DNA of 60,226 nt from Paracoccaceae bacterium. Lineage in GTDB: Bacteria > Pseudomonadota > Alphaproteobacteria > Rhodobacterales > Rhodobacteraceae. Below are positions 18,048 to 26,290 of this stretch, in pieces; position 1 is the first letter of the stretch, and every line of letters starts with the position of its first letter. The notes beneath the pieces are model-generated. The model was not told where the DNA came from, ran no database searches, and saw only the letters and a list, made by a program, of their open reading frames with translations. The position numbers and the translations under genes are program-made. The stretch covers positions 1 through 60,226 of the forward strand of contig CANNIA010000020.1 in assembly GCA_947504705.1 (NCBI GenBank), written 5' to 3'.

Positions 18048-19313
18048 TTATTGCAGTTTATTCGCATTAGCGGGAAGTCGTTTTGCTGCCAGAGTCAGGG
18101 AAAGCAGTAGGAAAAAGCTATCCGAAGCCCAGAGTGCACCGGAAAGCTGCGCCATGATGAACTGCTGAGCCATCAGCATGACGATAAAGGGATGCTTAAC
18201 ATCGACATATGAAACCGACTTCGCGATCGCCATCCACAGCATCGCCAGAAACAGAGTCAACCCGACCATTCCCAATGCCATGGCGGTTTCAATGAGCAGA
18301 TTGTGAGGATAATTTCCGGGTCCAAGATTTGGGTCAATATAGTGTGCCCCAAAGAAGGGGTATTTGAAGAAGGCCTGCAATGCCTCGCCCTGAGCGAGCA
18401 GACGTCCCGCAATTGCGGCATCCTCCATGAACGGCCCGCTAAACCTATCCGCGACGTTGAGAATAAGGATATTATCCAAGGGGACGAGTAGAAATAGAAT
18501 CAACGCAAACGGAAGCGCATAGATGATACGACGCGATTTCCGCGCCATGAACCATAGCAGCGCAAAGGCAACGGCAATCACCGGGCCACGAGAGTTTGCC
18601 AGCAATAGGACCATTGCCGCCATGGGTAAGCCAAGCCATGCGGCAAATCGAATCGCTCTACCCTGATGCGTTCCGAGCAACAAGTATGTGCTCGATATGA
18701 TGCATATTCCTGCGATATTCCCCAAAGAAATCGGGTTGAGTGCTTTAAAACCAAGTCGTACAGATTCTTCCCCGGCATAATCCCAAGGATTATACCCTAG
18801 ACCTAACTTATTGGAGATCAAAGTCAACGCCGTGGTGGCAAGGGCCATGATCAACAGCCAGCGAGCGAAAATGGTATCTTGCAGTGCGGCGGTTCCGGCC
18901 AACATCGAGGCCGTTACGGGAATGAAGACAAGAGCCAAGAAATAGACCAGTGCAGTTCCGGCTCCCGCCGCGTTTACAAAAACCAAGTCATAGCAAAGTC
19001 GTAGAGTATAAATCAGAAAAAATACCACCAGCAGCGCAGGTATGCGTTCACGGTGCCGTTTCTGCAGAGCTGTTAGTATCACCAACACTGACAGCGCCAA
19101 TACCACAATGCGGAACGGCACTGTCAGTGTGCTTGACTGCAACCCAAAATAGGCAACAAGAATCCCAACCAACGGATAACCGGTGAGTATCATCACACGC
19201 AAGAGCAGCGCCAAGCGCTGCGACAATTGCAGGCGTGGCACCATGAAATGTTGCGGCAGCACCCTGCTTGTATCTTGAGCTATAACTCGCTCTACAGGAT
19301 CAATTACCGTCAC
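18048..19313 (-). CDS. Wzy-like O-antigen/capsule polymerase or ligase
   Basis: A 421-residue integral membrane protein with about ten or more hydrophobic segments. A large loop in the second half contains NSRGPVIAVAF, and later GNYPHNLLIETAMALG; both match the Wzy_C/O-antigen ligase family. It would join repeat units on the periplasmic side. I chose the GTG at 19313, which overlaps the stop of the upstream amidotransferase by 4 bases; the frame is open to 19376. Such proteins cannot be separated into polymerase and ligase by sequence, but with a Wzx-like flippase in the locus a polymerase is more likely. Base composition is AT-richer than the flanks. Confidence 0.82.
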   Translation of the reverse strand: MTVIDPVERVIAQDTSRVLPQHFMVPRLQLSQRLALLLRVMILTGYPLVGILVAYFGLQSSTLTVPFRIVVLALSVLVILTALQKRHRERIPALLVVFFLIYTLRLCYDLVFVNAAGAGTALVYFLALVFIPVTASMLAGTAALQDTIFARWLLIMALATTALTLISNKLGLGYNPWDYAGEESVRLGFKALNPISLGNIAGICIISSTYLLLGTHQGRAIRFAAWLGLPMAAMVLLLANSRGPVIAVAFALLWFMARKSRRIIYALPFALILFLLVPLDNILILNVADRFSGPFMEDAAIAGRLLAQGEALQAFFKYPFFGAHYIDPNLGPGNYPHNLLIETAMALGMVGLTLFLAMLWMAIAKSVSYVDVKHPFIVMLMAQQFIMAQLSGALWASDSFFLLLSLTLAAKRLPANANKLQ

Positions 19314-20446
19314 CGAAAGCCTCGTTTCAATTTCCGCCAGAAATTGCGCAGCGAATGCATCCCCCGCAGCAGCCACATATCACCGGGGTAGGTGGAATGC
19401 GGCACAAGCGGGGCCGCAATCATCCGGGCCAGTTCCTCCGGAGTGATTTGAAGCTTTTTCGCGACATAGCGAATATCGAACTTCTTCTGTCGAGGGTCAA
19501 GAACTGGCGTCGCCAACTCAACCATGGCCTCGGTGCGGGTGATCTGCCTTGACACGATCAAGGCGGACAGATGCAAACGCCGCTTGTCGAAACCCGTTTT
19601 TTCAGGAAGATATATTTCTTGATAAAACTTGGTAAACCTGGACTCGCTGTGTTTGGTGCCGTATTCCTTCCATCCATAATATCGCTGCAAGTCGGCTCTG
19701 GCCTCAGTTTTATCATATGGCAACCAGTTCAATGGCCGCTCAATTGTCAGTTTTCTTTGAATGCGCGTCAGCCAAAGATAACGCGGAACGGTCAATATTG
19801 GATAGTCCCGCAAGGCCGTCGTTCCAAAGCAGCGGTAGATCACGCGCAAGTGGCGACCATCAATCGATGGGTACCCCCCGCCGGACTGGCTGACAGACTC
19901 GGTTGAAAAGTTGACGCCTGACAGGAACGTTCTGATACCGAAAGCCGGGGCCAGTCGATAAAGCGAGGCGAAAAAGGCGTGGTCTTGCGGTATGTCCTGA
20001 TTCAATACTCCGGCGCGCAAGAAGGCCAATTGCAGATCACGCATTTCTTCCCATTCTATCACATGGGTATGAAGATCGATCCCAAGCGCCGAAACCAAGT
20101 GTTCTATATTGTGCACTGCCGCTTCGCTGTTCCAACCTCCATCGACATGAACCGCCAGCAGGCGCAGGTCAAACCGTGTGCGCAGAACATGCGCCAAATA
20201 GGCGCTGTCGATTCCGCCGCTGAGCCCGATCATGGCGTCATAACGCTGACCGCGGCCCTGTTGCCGCAGTTGTTTCACCAAGGTCAGCATTCGCCGATTG
20301 CCTTCGGCATTGGGGAAATACTCATCACGTTCACGTGCAATTGCGGCGCGGCAGCAATCGCATTGCCCGTTGGCGTCAAACGCCAGCGGCGCAATACGGC
20401 CATCCATGACGCAGACCGAGCAAACGCGCTGTGGGTCTTCGGTCAT
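19310..20446 (-). CDS. wbpG: N-acetyl sugar amidotransferase (WbpG/PseA family)
   Basis: A 378-residue PP-loop ATP pyrophosphatase. The N-terminus has a Cys cluster (CSVCVMDG then CDCC) likely to bind zinc, followed by the ATP loop GLSGGIDSAYLAH. Other family landmarks are SGVNFSTES and LNWLPYDKTEARADL. In Pseudomonas aeruginosa WbpG uses ammonia from HisH and HisF homologues to turn an acetamido group of a lipid-linked or nucleotide sugar into an acetamidino group. Here hisF- and hisH-like genes sit immediately upstream, with ATGA overlap to hisF, so the same three-protein reaction is inferred. Confidence 0.88.
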   Translation of the reverse strand: MTEDPQRVCSVCVMDGRIAPLAFDANGQCDCCRAAIARERDEYFPNAEGNRRMLTLVKQLRQQGRGQRYDAMIGLSGGIDSAYLAHVLRTRFDLRLLAVHVDGGWNSEAAVHNIEHLVSALGIDLHTHVIEWEEMRDLQLAFLRAGVLNQDIPQDHAFFASLYRLAPAFGIRTFLSGVNFSTESVSQSGGGYPSIDGRHLRVIYRCFGTTALRDYPILTVPRYLWLTRIQRKLTIERPLNWLPYDKTEARADLQRYYGWKEYGTKHSESRFTKFYQEIYLPEKTGFDKRRLHLSALIVSRQITRTEAMVELATPVLDPRQKKFDIRYVAKKLQITPEELARMIAAPLVPHSTYPGDMWLLRGMHSLRNFWRKLKRGFR

Positions 20447-21240
20447 GCCATTTCCTGTTGCGTCTCTTGACGTTGCAACTGCACCAGACGTTCGGACATG
20501 CGATTTACATCTTCAGCCGATGGATAGGTTATCAACACAGCCCGCAAGCTGCCGTAAAAGACGAATGCACTGGCCGAAGCGCTGGCCGAAGCACCGGCGG
20601 CCAGGGCCTCGAACAGGTGATCCTGCCCGCCAGCTCCACCAAGCGCAATCAGCGGAACCGACAATGAACGCGACATAGTTGAAATCAATTCAATATCATA
20701 TCCAGACCGCGCCCCGTCACGATCCACCGATTGCAGGATGATTTCGCCACAACCCGAATCTTGCAACCATTTTGCATGATCCAGCGCCGAAACCTGCAGC
20801 GCCTGACGTCCCGAGCGCACAACTGCTTGTGCCATGAGACCCGCACCGCGCGCATCGACACAACTCACCACCGCCTGCGCGCCGAAACAGCGGCTCATGG
20901 CGGCGATAAAGCCGGGCTGGGTTGCTGCCGAGCCGATCACGAATTTTTCGACCCCGAGCCGAGCCAGGGTTTCGCATGTCGCCACATCCTGCAGGCCGCC
21001 GCCATAGGCAAGCGGCATGAAACATTCGGACGCCAATTCGGCGATGAACCCCGGATCGGGACTACGCCCATCGGTCGTGGCATCTATATCCAGCACCACG
21101 ATCTCGTCCACAGCTTTTTCATTGAACAGGCGCAGCACATTGAATGGGTCACCAATATAGGTTCGCGTGTCAAAACCGACTGTTTTGACCACACGACGGC
21201 GGCTGTCCAGTGATAGAACCGGAATAAGACGCGGCCGCAT
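20443..21240 (-). CDS. hisF: HisF-like synthase subunit of the amidotransferase system
   Basis: A 265-residue TIM barrel of the HisA/HisF family: MRPRLIPVLSLDSRR start, strand-end aspartates in VVLDIDATTDG and VSCVDARG, and phosphate loops YGGGLQ and GGAGGQDH. In a wbpG-hisF-hisH cluster this protein passes ammonia to the amidotransferase rather than making histidine. An odd feature is AGASASASASAF before the last strand, where the family normally has something like AGADAV; it comes from a 12-bp tandem repeat at 20567-20590 and lengthens the protein by about four residues. Confidence 0.85.
   Translation of the reverse strand: MRPRLIPVLSLDSRRRVVKTVGFDTRTYIGDPFNVLRLFNEKAVDEIVVLDIDATTDGRSPDPGFIAELASECFMPLAYGGGLQDVATCETLARLGVEKFVIGSAATQPGFIAAMSRCFGAQAVVSCVDARGAGLMAQAVVRSGRQALQVSALDHAKWLQDSGCGEIILQSVDRDGARSGYDIELISTMSRSLSVPLIALGGAGGQDHLFEALAAGASASASASAFVFYGSLRAVLITYPSAEDVNRMSERLVQLQRQETQQEMA
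20567..20590. repeat. 12-bp tandem repeat inside hisF
   Basis: Two adjacent 12-base units (gcactggccgaa, gcgctggccgaa) followed by a degenerate third. They encode the SASASAS stretch of the HisF-like protein. Slippage could add or remove units of four residues without shifting the frame. Confidence 0.7.
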
Positions 21241-21243
21241 GGT

Positions 21244-21855
21244 CTAAACTCCCGCAAAACTGGTCAAGAGTCGCATACCGAAGCGGTGGCTCTTTTCGGG
21301 GTGAAACTGCACGCCATAGACATTGTCTTTCGACACGGCGACACAGATATCATCGCCATAAGATATTGTTGCCACCACGTCTGCGGCATGGCGACAGACG
21401 AAATGATAGGAATGCACGAAATAGTAGCGCTCGGGGGTTGATGTCACCGGGAACAATACTGTCGCGGCGGCTGGTCGTATATCGGACCAGCCGACATGCG
21501 GCACCTTCAATCGCGCCTCTCCCGGATCAAGTCGGACAACTGCCCCTTCGATCCAACCCAGGCCGGGCTGTTCGCCCTCTTCACTATGGTCGGCCAACAA
21601 CTGCATTCCAAGGCAGATGCCCAGAACGGGCAGCTTGCGCACCCGAACGGCTTCGTTCAGCGGATCAACCAGACCGCGGCTGCGTAGGTTTTCCATTGCG
21701 CGATCGAAAGCTCCGACCCCCGGCAGCACCAGCTTTTCTGCCCGCGATATACCCGCATGGTCCGATACGGCTTCAGCCTCGACCCCGATATATTCAAACA
21801 TATTCAGCAGCGCGGCAATATTGCCGACACCGTAATCAACGATGGAAACTCTCAT
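21244..21855 (-). CDS. hisH: HisH-like glutamine amidotransferase subunit
   Basis: A 203-residue class I glutamine amidotransferase. The catalytic Cys lies in GICLGMQLLADHSEEG and the His-Glu pair in YGVQFHPEKSH. VDYGVGNIAALLNMF is the family N-terminus. It releases ammonia from glutamine for the adjacent HisF-like partner, and by context for WbpG. It is the first gene of a hisH-hisF-wbpG-wzy run. A large inverted repeat lies just upstream, so expression may be controlled separately from the flippase gene. Confidence 0.9.
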   Translation of the reverse strand: MRVSIVDYGVGNIAALLNMFEYIGVEAEAVSDHAGISRAEKLVLPGVGAFDRAMENLRSRGLVDPLNEAVRVRKLPVLGICLGMQLLADHSEEGEQPGLGWIEGAVVRLDPGEARLKVPHVGWSDIRPAAATVLFPVTSTPERYYFVHSYHFVCRHAADVVATISYGDDICVAVSKDNVYGVQFHPEKSHRFGMRLLTSFAGV

Positions 21856-21890
21856 TTACGTGACCACTCTCCAGGAAAACTTACCCCTTA

Positions 21891-21957
21891 GACTCGAACT
21901 TCAAGTGCAACATCCTATGACCTGCGGGCCCTTGGTGTTGCACTTGAAACTTGAGCC
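21891..21957. repeat. Long inverted repeat between flippase and hisH genes
   Basis: Arms at 21891-21912 and 21936-21957 are inverted copies with a 13-bp perfect core (TTCAAGTGCAACA and TGTTGCACTTGAA) and a less perfect outer half; the spacer is 23 bases. It lies in the only sizeable gap of this part of the operon, 3' of the flippase and 5' of hisH on the minus strand. It could be a terminator-like hairpin, an mRNA-processing site, or a binding site for a regulator. There is no U-run after it in the minus direction, so a classical terminator is not favoured. Confidence 0.6.
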
Positions 21958-21980
21958 TAAAAATAAGCTGTGCAGCGCTG

Positions 21981-23228
21981 TCAACCCGCATTGCTATCCC
22001 TCAGCCTGCGCAGGGCGCGATCTGCCAACAGCACGAACAACAGGCTCATCGCCGCCATGGCAACGGCGTGAATGGCAACGGCGTGCAGTGGCAAGACCTT
22101 TTGCCACAGTATGACCGCCCAAACCAGCATGACCGTCGCCAGACGGCCAGCTTCCCAGGCCAGTTGCTTGCCCTGCCGACCAGTGATCACCAGCACCATG
22201 TGGACCGGGGCCATGAAAAAATTAATCAGCGCCAAGAATGCGACGATCTGTGCCATCTGCCCGGCCAGGACCCATTGCGGTCCGGCGACCAACGCAAAAA
22301 ACGCGGGTCCGAAGGCCAGCAGCCCGATTGTCGGCACCAGCCCGATCGCTGCCATGATCATGATGATGCGGCGAAATGCAGGCAAGGCATCCTTGCCATC
22401 GATGACCGCCGCCGAAAGCTGTGCGGTAAAGGCCTGCGCCACCGCTTGTCCGATCAGGCCGGCGGGCATCAGCACCATGCGTTCAGCCAGCGCATATTGG
22501 CCCATCACGGCTGTGCCAAAACCGGCCAGCATCAGCAAAGGCACGGCAAAGCCGATGCCGGCGGTCAGCAGCCCCCCCGGCACCGTCATCTGCGGGAAAT
22601 GGCGAAACCGCCGCGCGGCCTGCACAAGCATTGACCGAGACACCGCCTCAAGCAAAGCCTTGCGTTGCGAAAACAGCCAGACGGCCATCAGCCCCGCCGC
22701 CGCGATGCGCCCCAGCAGATCGGCCCAGATCAGGCCCAGATGACGGAATCCGACCGTGGCAATGGCAAGGCCGAAAACGCAATACACCGCCACCTGGATG
22801 ATCTTGGACCATGAATTGACCGCCAGCGCCTGTTCGCGAAACAGCACATAGCCCAGCGTCTGCATCACCCCGCCCGCCAGCACACTGGCCACCAGCAGCC
22901 AAAGTCCCATATCGGTAAACGGCAGCCAAGCGGGGCGCAGGACGGCCAGCACGGCGCTGACGGCCAGAACCAAAACCGCCGTGGCCAGGTTCAACCCCAG
23001 GCTCAGGCGCAGCACCGCCCGTTCCTCACCGTTCTTTTCGGCGCTCAGCAGCGCCATCTCATAGCGCAGCGAGGTGACCACCATCAACAGCCCCAGCACC
23101 GACATGTAGATCTGGTAGCCCCCGAACTCGGCTGGCGAATAAAGCCGGGTCAGGATCGGCATGAACAAAAAGCCGATGCCCTGGGCGATGACCGTGCCTT
23201 GCAACGCAATGATCGAGTTGCGCAGCAT
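21981..23228 (-). CDS. Wzx-like polysaccharide flippase
   Basis: A 415-residue membrane protein with about 12 hydrophobic segments. The N-terminus LRNSIIALQGTVIAQGIGF and LTRLYSPAEFGGYQIYM matches the polysaccharide biosynthesis protein (MATE-like, Polysacc_synt) family. It moves undecaprenyl-linked repeat units across the inner membrane. The ATG at 23228 shares bases with the upstream stop (TGATG), and the upstream extension of the frame to 23414 is rejected because it overlaps another gene and is not hydrophobic. Confidence 0.87.
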   Translation of the reverse strand: MLRNSIIALQGTVIAQGIGFLFMPILTRLYSPAEFGGYQIYMSVLGLLMVVTSLRYEMALLSAEKNGEERAVLRLSLGLNLATAVLVLAVSAVLAVLRPAWLPFTDMGLWLLVASVLAGGVMQTLGYVLFREQALAVNSWSKIIQVAVYCVFGLAIATVGFRHLGLIWADLLGRIAAAGLMAVWLFSQRKALLEAVSRSMLVQAARRFRHFPQMTVPGGLLTAGIGFAVPLLMLAGFGTAVMGQYALAERMVLMPAGLIGQAVAQAFTAQLSAAVIDGKDALPAFRRIIMIMAAIGLVPTIGLLAFGPAFFALVAGPQWVLAGQMAQIVAFLALINFFMAPVHMVLVITGRQGKQLAWEAGRLATVMLVWAVILWQKVLPLHAVAIHAVAMAAMSLLFVLLADRALRRLRDSNAG

Positions 23229-23512
23229 CAGTGGCCTGGCGCCAGCCCGGCCGCACGAAGCTGTGCGATGAAATCGGCGGGCAGATCGGTTTTGCGTTGG
23301 CCTTTGATCTTGATGGGGCCTATCTTGGCGTTCCCAGCGCGGCGTTTCCCTAGAAAGCCGCTGCGCGGTCGTAGCCAGCGTGGCGCCAACATGATAGCAC
23401 CGGTTTCGCGACACCAGACCGCGCAGCGCCCCCAGGCCAGCAGGCTATGCCCAAGCCCGGTCCGGCCCATATCGGGAAAACCGTAAAGCCGTTTTGTGCT
23501 GCCCATCGTCAT
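23228..23512 (-). CDS. Small, probably truncated glycan-locus protein
   Basis: A 94-residue ORF coupled on both sides: its ATG overlaps the aminotransferase stop (ATGA) and its stop overlaps the flippase start. The N-terminal half, with KRLYGFPDMGRTGLGHSLLA and IMLAPRWLRPR, resembles the start of fucosyltransferase-like proteins that occur in surface-polysaccharide loci. The second half is basic and unlike a full catalytic domain. It may be the remnant of a longer glycosyltransferase after an in-frame deletion, or a real short protein kept for translational coupling. The family assignment is from memory and weak. Confidence 0.4.
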   Translation of the reverse strand: MTMGSTKRLYGFPDMGRTGLGHSLLAWGRCAVWCRETGAIMLAPRWLRPRSGFLGKRRAGNAKIGPIKIKGQRKTDLPADFIAQLRAAGLAPGH

Positions 23513-24639
23513 GCGGTTGCAACCCCGCAAAAGCTGGCGACCGAGCGCAGCACATGATCCAGTTGCTCTGAGGTCATTTCGGGAAAGATCGGCAGCGACA
23601 GGATGCGCGATTGCATTCGCGCCGCCACCGGGAAGTCCTGTGGCTGGTGGCCAAGCGAGGCGTAGCAGGGCAGGAACGGCAGCGCCCGTGGATAGTTGAT
23701 GACGGTTTGAATCCCACCTTGCTTCAGTTCTGCGGCCAGCGAATCACGGGCATCATGTGCGACGACATAAAGATGCCAGACCGGGGCGCGCGCATTGGCA
23801 ACCTGGGGCAGATCCAGACCGGGCAGTTGGGAAAGACGCTGCGAATACTGGGCCGCAATCTCGCGGCGCCGCGCAGTCCAACCGGGCAAATAGCGCAGTT
23901 TGACCGACAGGATTGCGGCTTGCAGCCCATCAAGGCGGCTGTTGATGCCTTCGATTTCGTGGTCGCCTTTGACGATGCCGCCGTGGCGCGCGAACTTCGC
24001 CATCTTGCGCGCCAAGCTATCGTCATTGGTGACAATCGCTCCGGCGTCGCCCATCGCGCCCAAGTTCTTGCCCGGGTAGAACGAAAATGTCGCTGCAATA
24101 CCAAAGGTGCCAACTTGACGCCCTTCGAAAGTGGCCAGATGCGCCTGGGCGCAATCTTCGATTGCCCAAAGTCCACGGTCAGAAGCAATATCCATGACAC
24201 CTGCCATATCCGCAGATTGACCGTAAAGATGCACCGGAATAATGCCCACAGTACGGTCTGTTACCAGTGCCGCCAGCTTGGCAGTGTTGATTGTGTAGGT
24301 TTTCGGGTCCACGTCGCAAAACACGACCCGCCCGCCCGCCTGAGTCACGGTTTCGCTGGTCGAAATCCAGGACATTGCCGGCACGATCACCTCGTCCCCC
24401 GGCTTCACGCCAAGCGCAACCATCGCAATATAGAGGGCGTCGGTGCCATTCGCGCAGGATACGCAGTGGCGTGTGCCGATCGCGGTTGCGAAATCTGCCT
24501 CGAACCGTTCAACCTGCGGTCCGCGGATGAAGGACGAGGTGGCGATGACCTCGGCGATCGCGGCATCAATCTCGGGTTTGATTGCCAGATACTGTGCGTG
24601 AAGATCGGCGAAGGGGACGCTGGGGGAGGCGCTGGTCAC
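23509..24639 (-). CDS. wbpE: DegT/DnrJ/EryC1-family sugar aminotransferase (WbpE-like)
   Basis: A 376-residue PLP enzyme. The internal-aldimine lysine lies in SFYPGKNLGAMGDAG, the PLP-contacting aspartate region in WAIEDCAQAH, and substrate contacts in SCANGTDALYIA. With WbpB- and WbpD-like genes next to it, the likely reaction is transamination at C3 of a UDP-3-keto-GlcNAc-uronate intermediate. I chose the GTG at 24639, which overlaps the acetyltransferase stop by 4 bases; the frame is open 69 codons further but that part overlaps the neighbour. Specificity is inferred from context. Confidence 0.87.
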   Translation of the reverse strand: MTSASPSVPFADLHAQYLAIKPEIDAAIAEVIATSSFIRGPQVERFEADFATAIGTRHCVSCANGTDALYIAMVALGVKPGDEVIVPAMSWISTSETVTQAGGRVVFCDVDPKTYTINTAKLAALVTDRTVGIIPVHLYGQSADMAGVMDIASDRGLWAIEDCAQAHLATFEGRQVGTFGIAATFSFYPGKNLGAMGDAGAIVTNDDSLARKMAKFARHGGIVKGDHEIEGINSRLDGLQAAILSVKLRYLPGWTARRREIAAQYSQRLSQLPGLDLPQVANARAPVWHLYVVAHDARDSLAAELKQGGIQTVINYPRALPFLPCYASLGHQPQDFPVAARMQSRILSLPIFPEMTSEQLDHVLRSVASFCGVATA

Positions 24640-25160
24640 GGTGTTTGATCCTTGCGTTGCGAATTGGCAGAGCGCAGCCACCTCGCCGGATTTCCCGCGT
24701 AGATGCCCGGTCGCGTAATATTCTTGGTAACAACACTTCCGGCACCGATCACCACGTCGTCGCAGATCGTCACCGGCAGGATGGTTGCATGCGATCCGAT
24801 CGAGACCCTGTTCCCGACGTGCGTTTTGCGCCACAGTTCCTGACATCCACGCGCCGGGCCACCGGTAGAGAACGCATCATTGATGAACATGACGCCGTGG
24901 GCGATGAAGCAATCCTCGCCAATTGCAACCAATTCGCAAATGAAGGAGTGGGATTGAACCCGGCTGCGCGCACCGATAGTGACACGCCGCTGAATCTCGA
25001 CGAATGGACCGATGAACACGTTGTCGCCGATCACGCAACCATAAAGGTTGACCGGTTCGACAACTGTCACATCTAGACCAAATGCGACATCGACGATTGC
25101 CGCATGGAGACGGCGAAACCCCGGGGGGGCCGTGTGAGGGTCCTCTCGCGCCGCAGACAT
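24636..25160 (-). CDS. wbpD: Left-handed beta-helix acetyltransferase (WbpD-like)
   Basis: A 174-residue hexapeptide-repeat acyltransferase. Repeats such as VIGDNVFIGPFVEI, ISIG-like turns (VSIGSHATIL) and VVIGAGSVVTKNI build the beta helix; the C-terminus ends in YAGNPARWL, typical of the family. In the Wbp pathway this enzyme acetylates the 3-amino group of UDP-2-acetamido-3-amino-2,3-dideoxyglucuronate. I start at the ATG at 25160, one base after the upstream stop; the frame is open to 25193. Confidence 0.85.
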   Translation of the reverse strand: MSAAREDPHTAPPGFRRLHAAIVDVAFGLDVTVVEPVNLYGCVIGDNVFIGPFVEIQRRVTIGARSRVQSHSFICELVAIGEDCFIAHGVMFINDAFSTGGPARGCQELWRKTHVGNRVSIGSHATILPVTICDDVVIGAGSVVTKNITRPGIYAGNPARWLRSANSQRKDQTP

Positions 25161-25161
25161 T

Positions 25162-26247
25162 TCAGTGCCGCCCCAGCTTGCTGTGTTTAGCATGGAAGCG
25201 CAGCGCGACCTCTTTCCCGGTTTCTATGGATTTATACATCGCATTGATCAGTTCAAGGCTGCGACGCCCTTGCAAGCCGTCAACCAGATTGGCGCCGCCA
25301 TCTTGGATCGCGCAAACGACGCTATCATAATACGCTTTGTGGCCAAAGCCATAGACATTGGGCGGGTTGGCGGAAAAGCGCGCAATGACCTCGGCGTCGT
25401 CGGGTATTGCGTTCAGAAAATTCCAGGTCTTCATTTCGTTAACCGCAAATCCACCAATTTCCACAGCGCCGGTTTCCCCAAGAATAGAAATGGACCCTTC
25501 AAGATCTTTCGGGCGGGCTGCTGTGGTGGCTTCAATGATTCCCAACGCGCCGTTGGTGAATTTCAGTACCGCCACTGCGGTATCTTCCGCTTCAATGTCG
25601 ACCAAAGCGGTGCGTGAAATGGCAAAGACGCTGGCCACATCGCCCATCATCCATTCCAGAAGATCGACATGGTGGCTGGCCTGATTGGTAAGCACGCCGC
25701 CATCCATGGCCCAAGTCCCGCGCCATGGATCCTGATCGTAATAGGCTTGTGGCCGGCACCAACGCACCCGCACGGTGCCCATCACCAGCTTGCCGAACCG
25801 CCCGGCCTCTAGGGCTTCGCGCAGTTTCAGGACCGGGACGTTGAAGCGGTTCTGTTTGATTACGAACAATTTCACGCCAGCGCTGTCGCAAAACTCGATC
25901 ATCCGATCCGCATCGCCCAGCGTCAGTGCCATCGGTTTTTCCACGATAATGTGGGCCCCGTATTGGGCAAGTTCCACCACATGCTGGGCATGATTTCCGC
26001 TTTCGGTCAGCACAACAACGATGTCGGGTTTTTCCGTCTGCATCATTTCATGCATGTCGGAATAGGCCGGAACGCCGTATTTCGCGGCAATGACGTCTGC
26101 CTTTGATCGAACAATGTCGCACACCGCCAGCAGGCGTACACCATTGATCTGGCCCTCACCAAGAAGTTGCGAGTGACGAACAGAGATGCGCCCGCATCCA
26201 ACGAGTGCTACTTTCAATTCTGATCGAGCCAAGCGATTTTCAAGCAT
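25162..26247 (-). CDS. wbpB: Gfo/Idh/MocA-family oxidoreductase (WbpB-like)
   Basis: A 361-residue NAD-dependent oxidoreductase. The N-terminal Rossmann motif reads VALVGCGRISVRHSQ, the family signature VEKPMAL with its catalytic Lys is present, and GGVLTNQASHHVDLLEWM supplies the conserved histidine pair. In the Wbp pathway WbpB oxidises C3 of UDP-GlcNAc-uronate and works together with WbpE. The order wbpB-wbpD-wbpE on the minus strand supports this. A UDP-GlcNAc 6-dehydrogenase (WbpA) to make its substrate is not in the window. Confidence 0.87.
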   Translation of the reverse strand: MLENRLARSELKVALVGCGRISVRHSQLLGEGQINGVRLLAVCDIVRSKADVIAAKYGVPAYSDMHEMMQTEKPDIVVVLTESGNHAQHVVELAQYGAHIIVEKPMALTLGDADRMIEFCDSAGVKLFVIKQNRFNVPVLKLREALEAGRFGKLVMGTVRVRWCRPQAYYDQDPWRGTWAMDGGVLTNQASHHVDLLEWMMGDVASVFAISRTALVDIEAEDTAVAVLKFTNGALGIIEATTAARPKDLEGSISILGETGAVEIGGFAVNEMKTWNFLNAIPDDAEVIARFSANPPNVYGFGHKAYYDSVVCAIQDGGANLVDGLQGRRSLELINAMYKSIETGKEVALRFHAKHSKLGRH

Positions 26248-26290
26248 TCTCTATTCCTTTCATCGAAGTTTTCAGTTGGCACGCCCGGTT

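Noticed and set aside
20443-21855. HisH and HisF as histidine biosynthesis genes
   Set aside because: They lie between wbpG and the flippase with no other his gene. The pairing with a WbpG-type amidotransferase points to glycan amidination.
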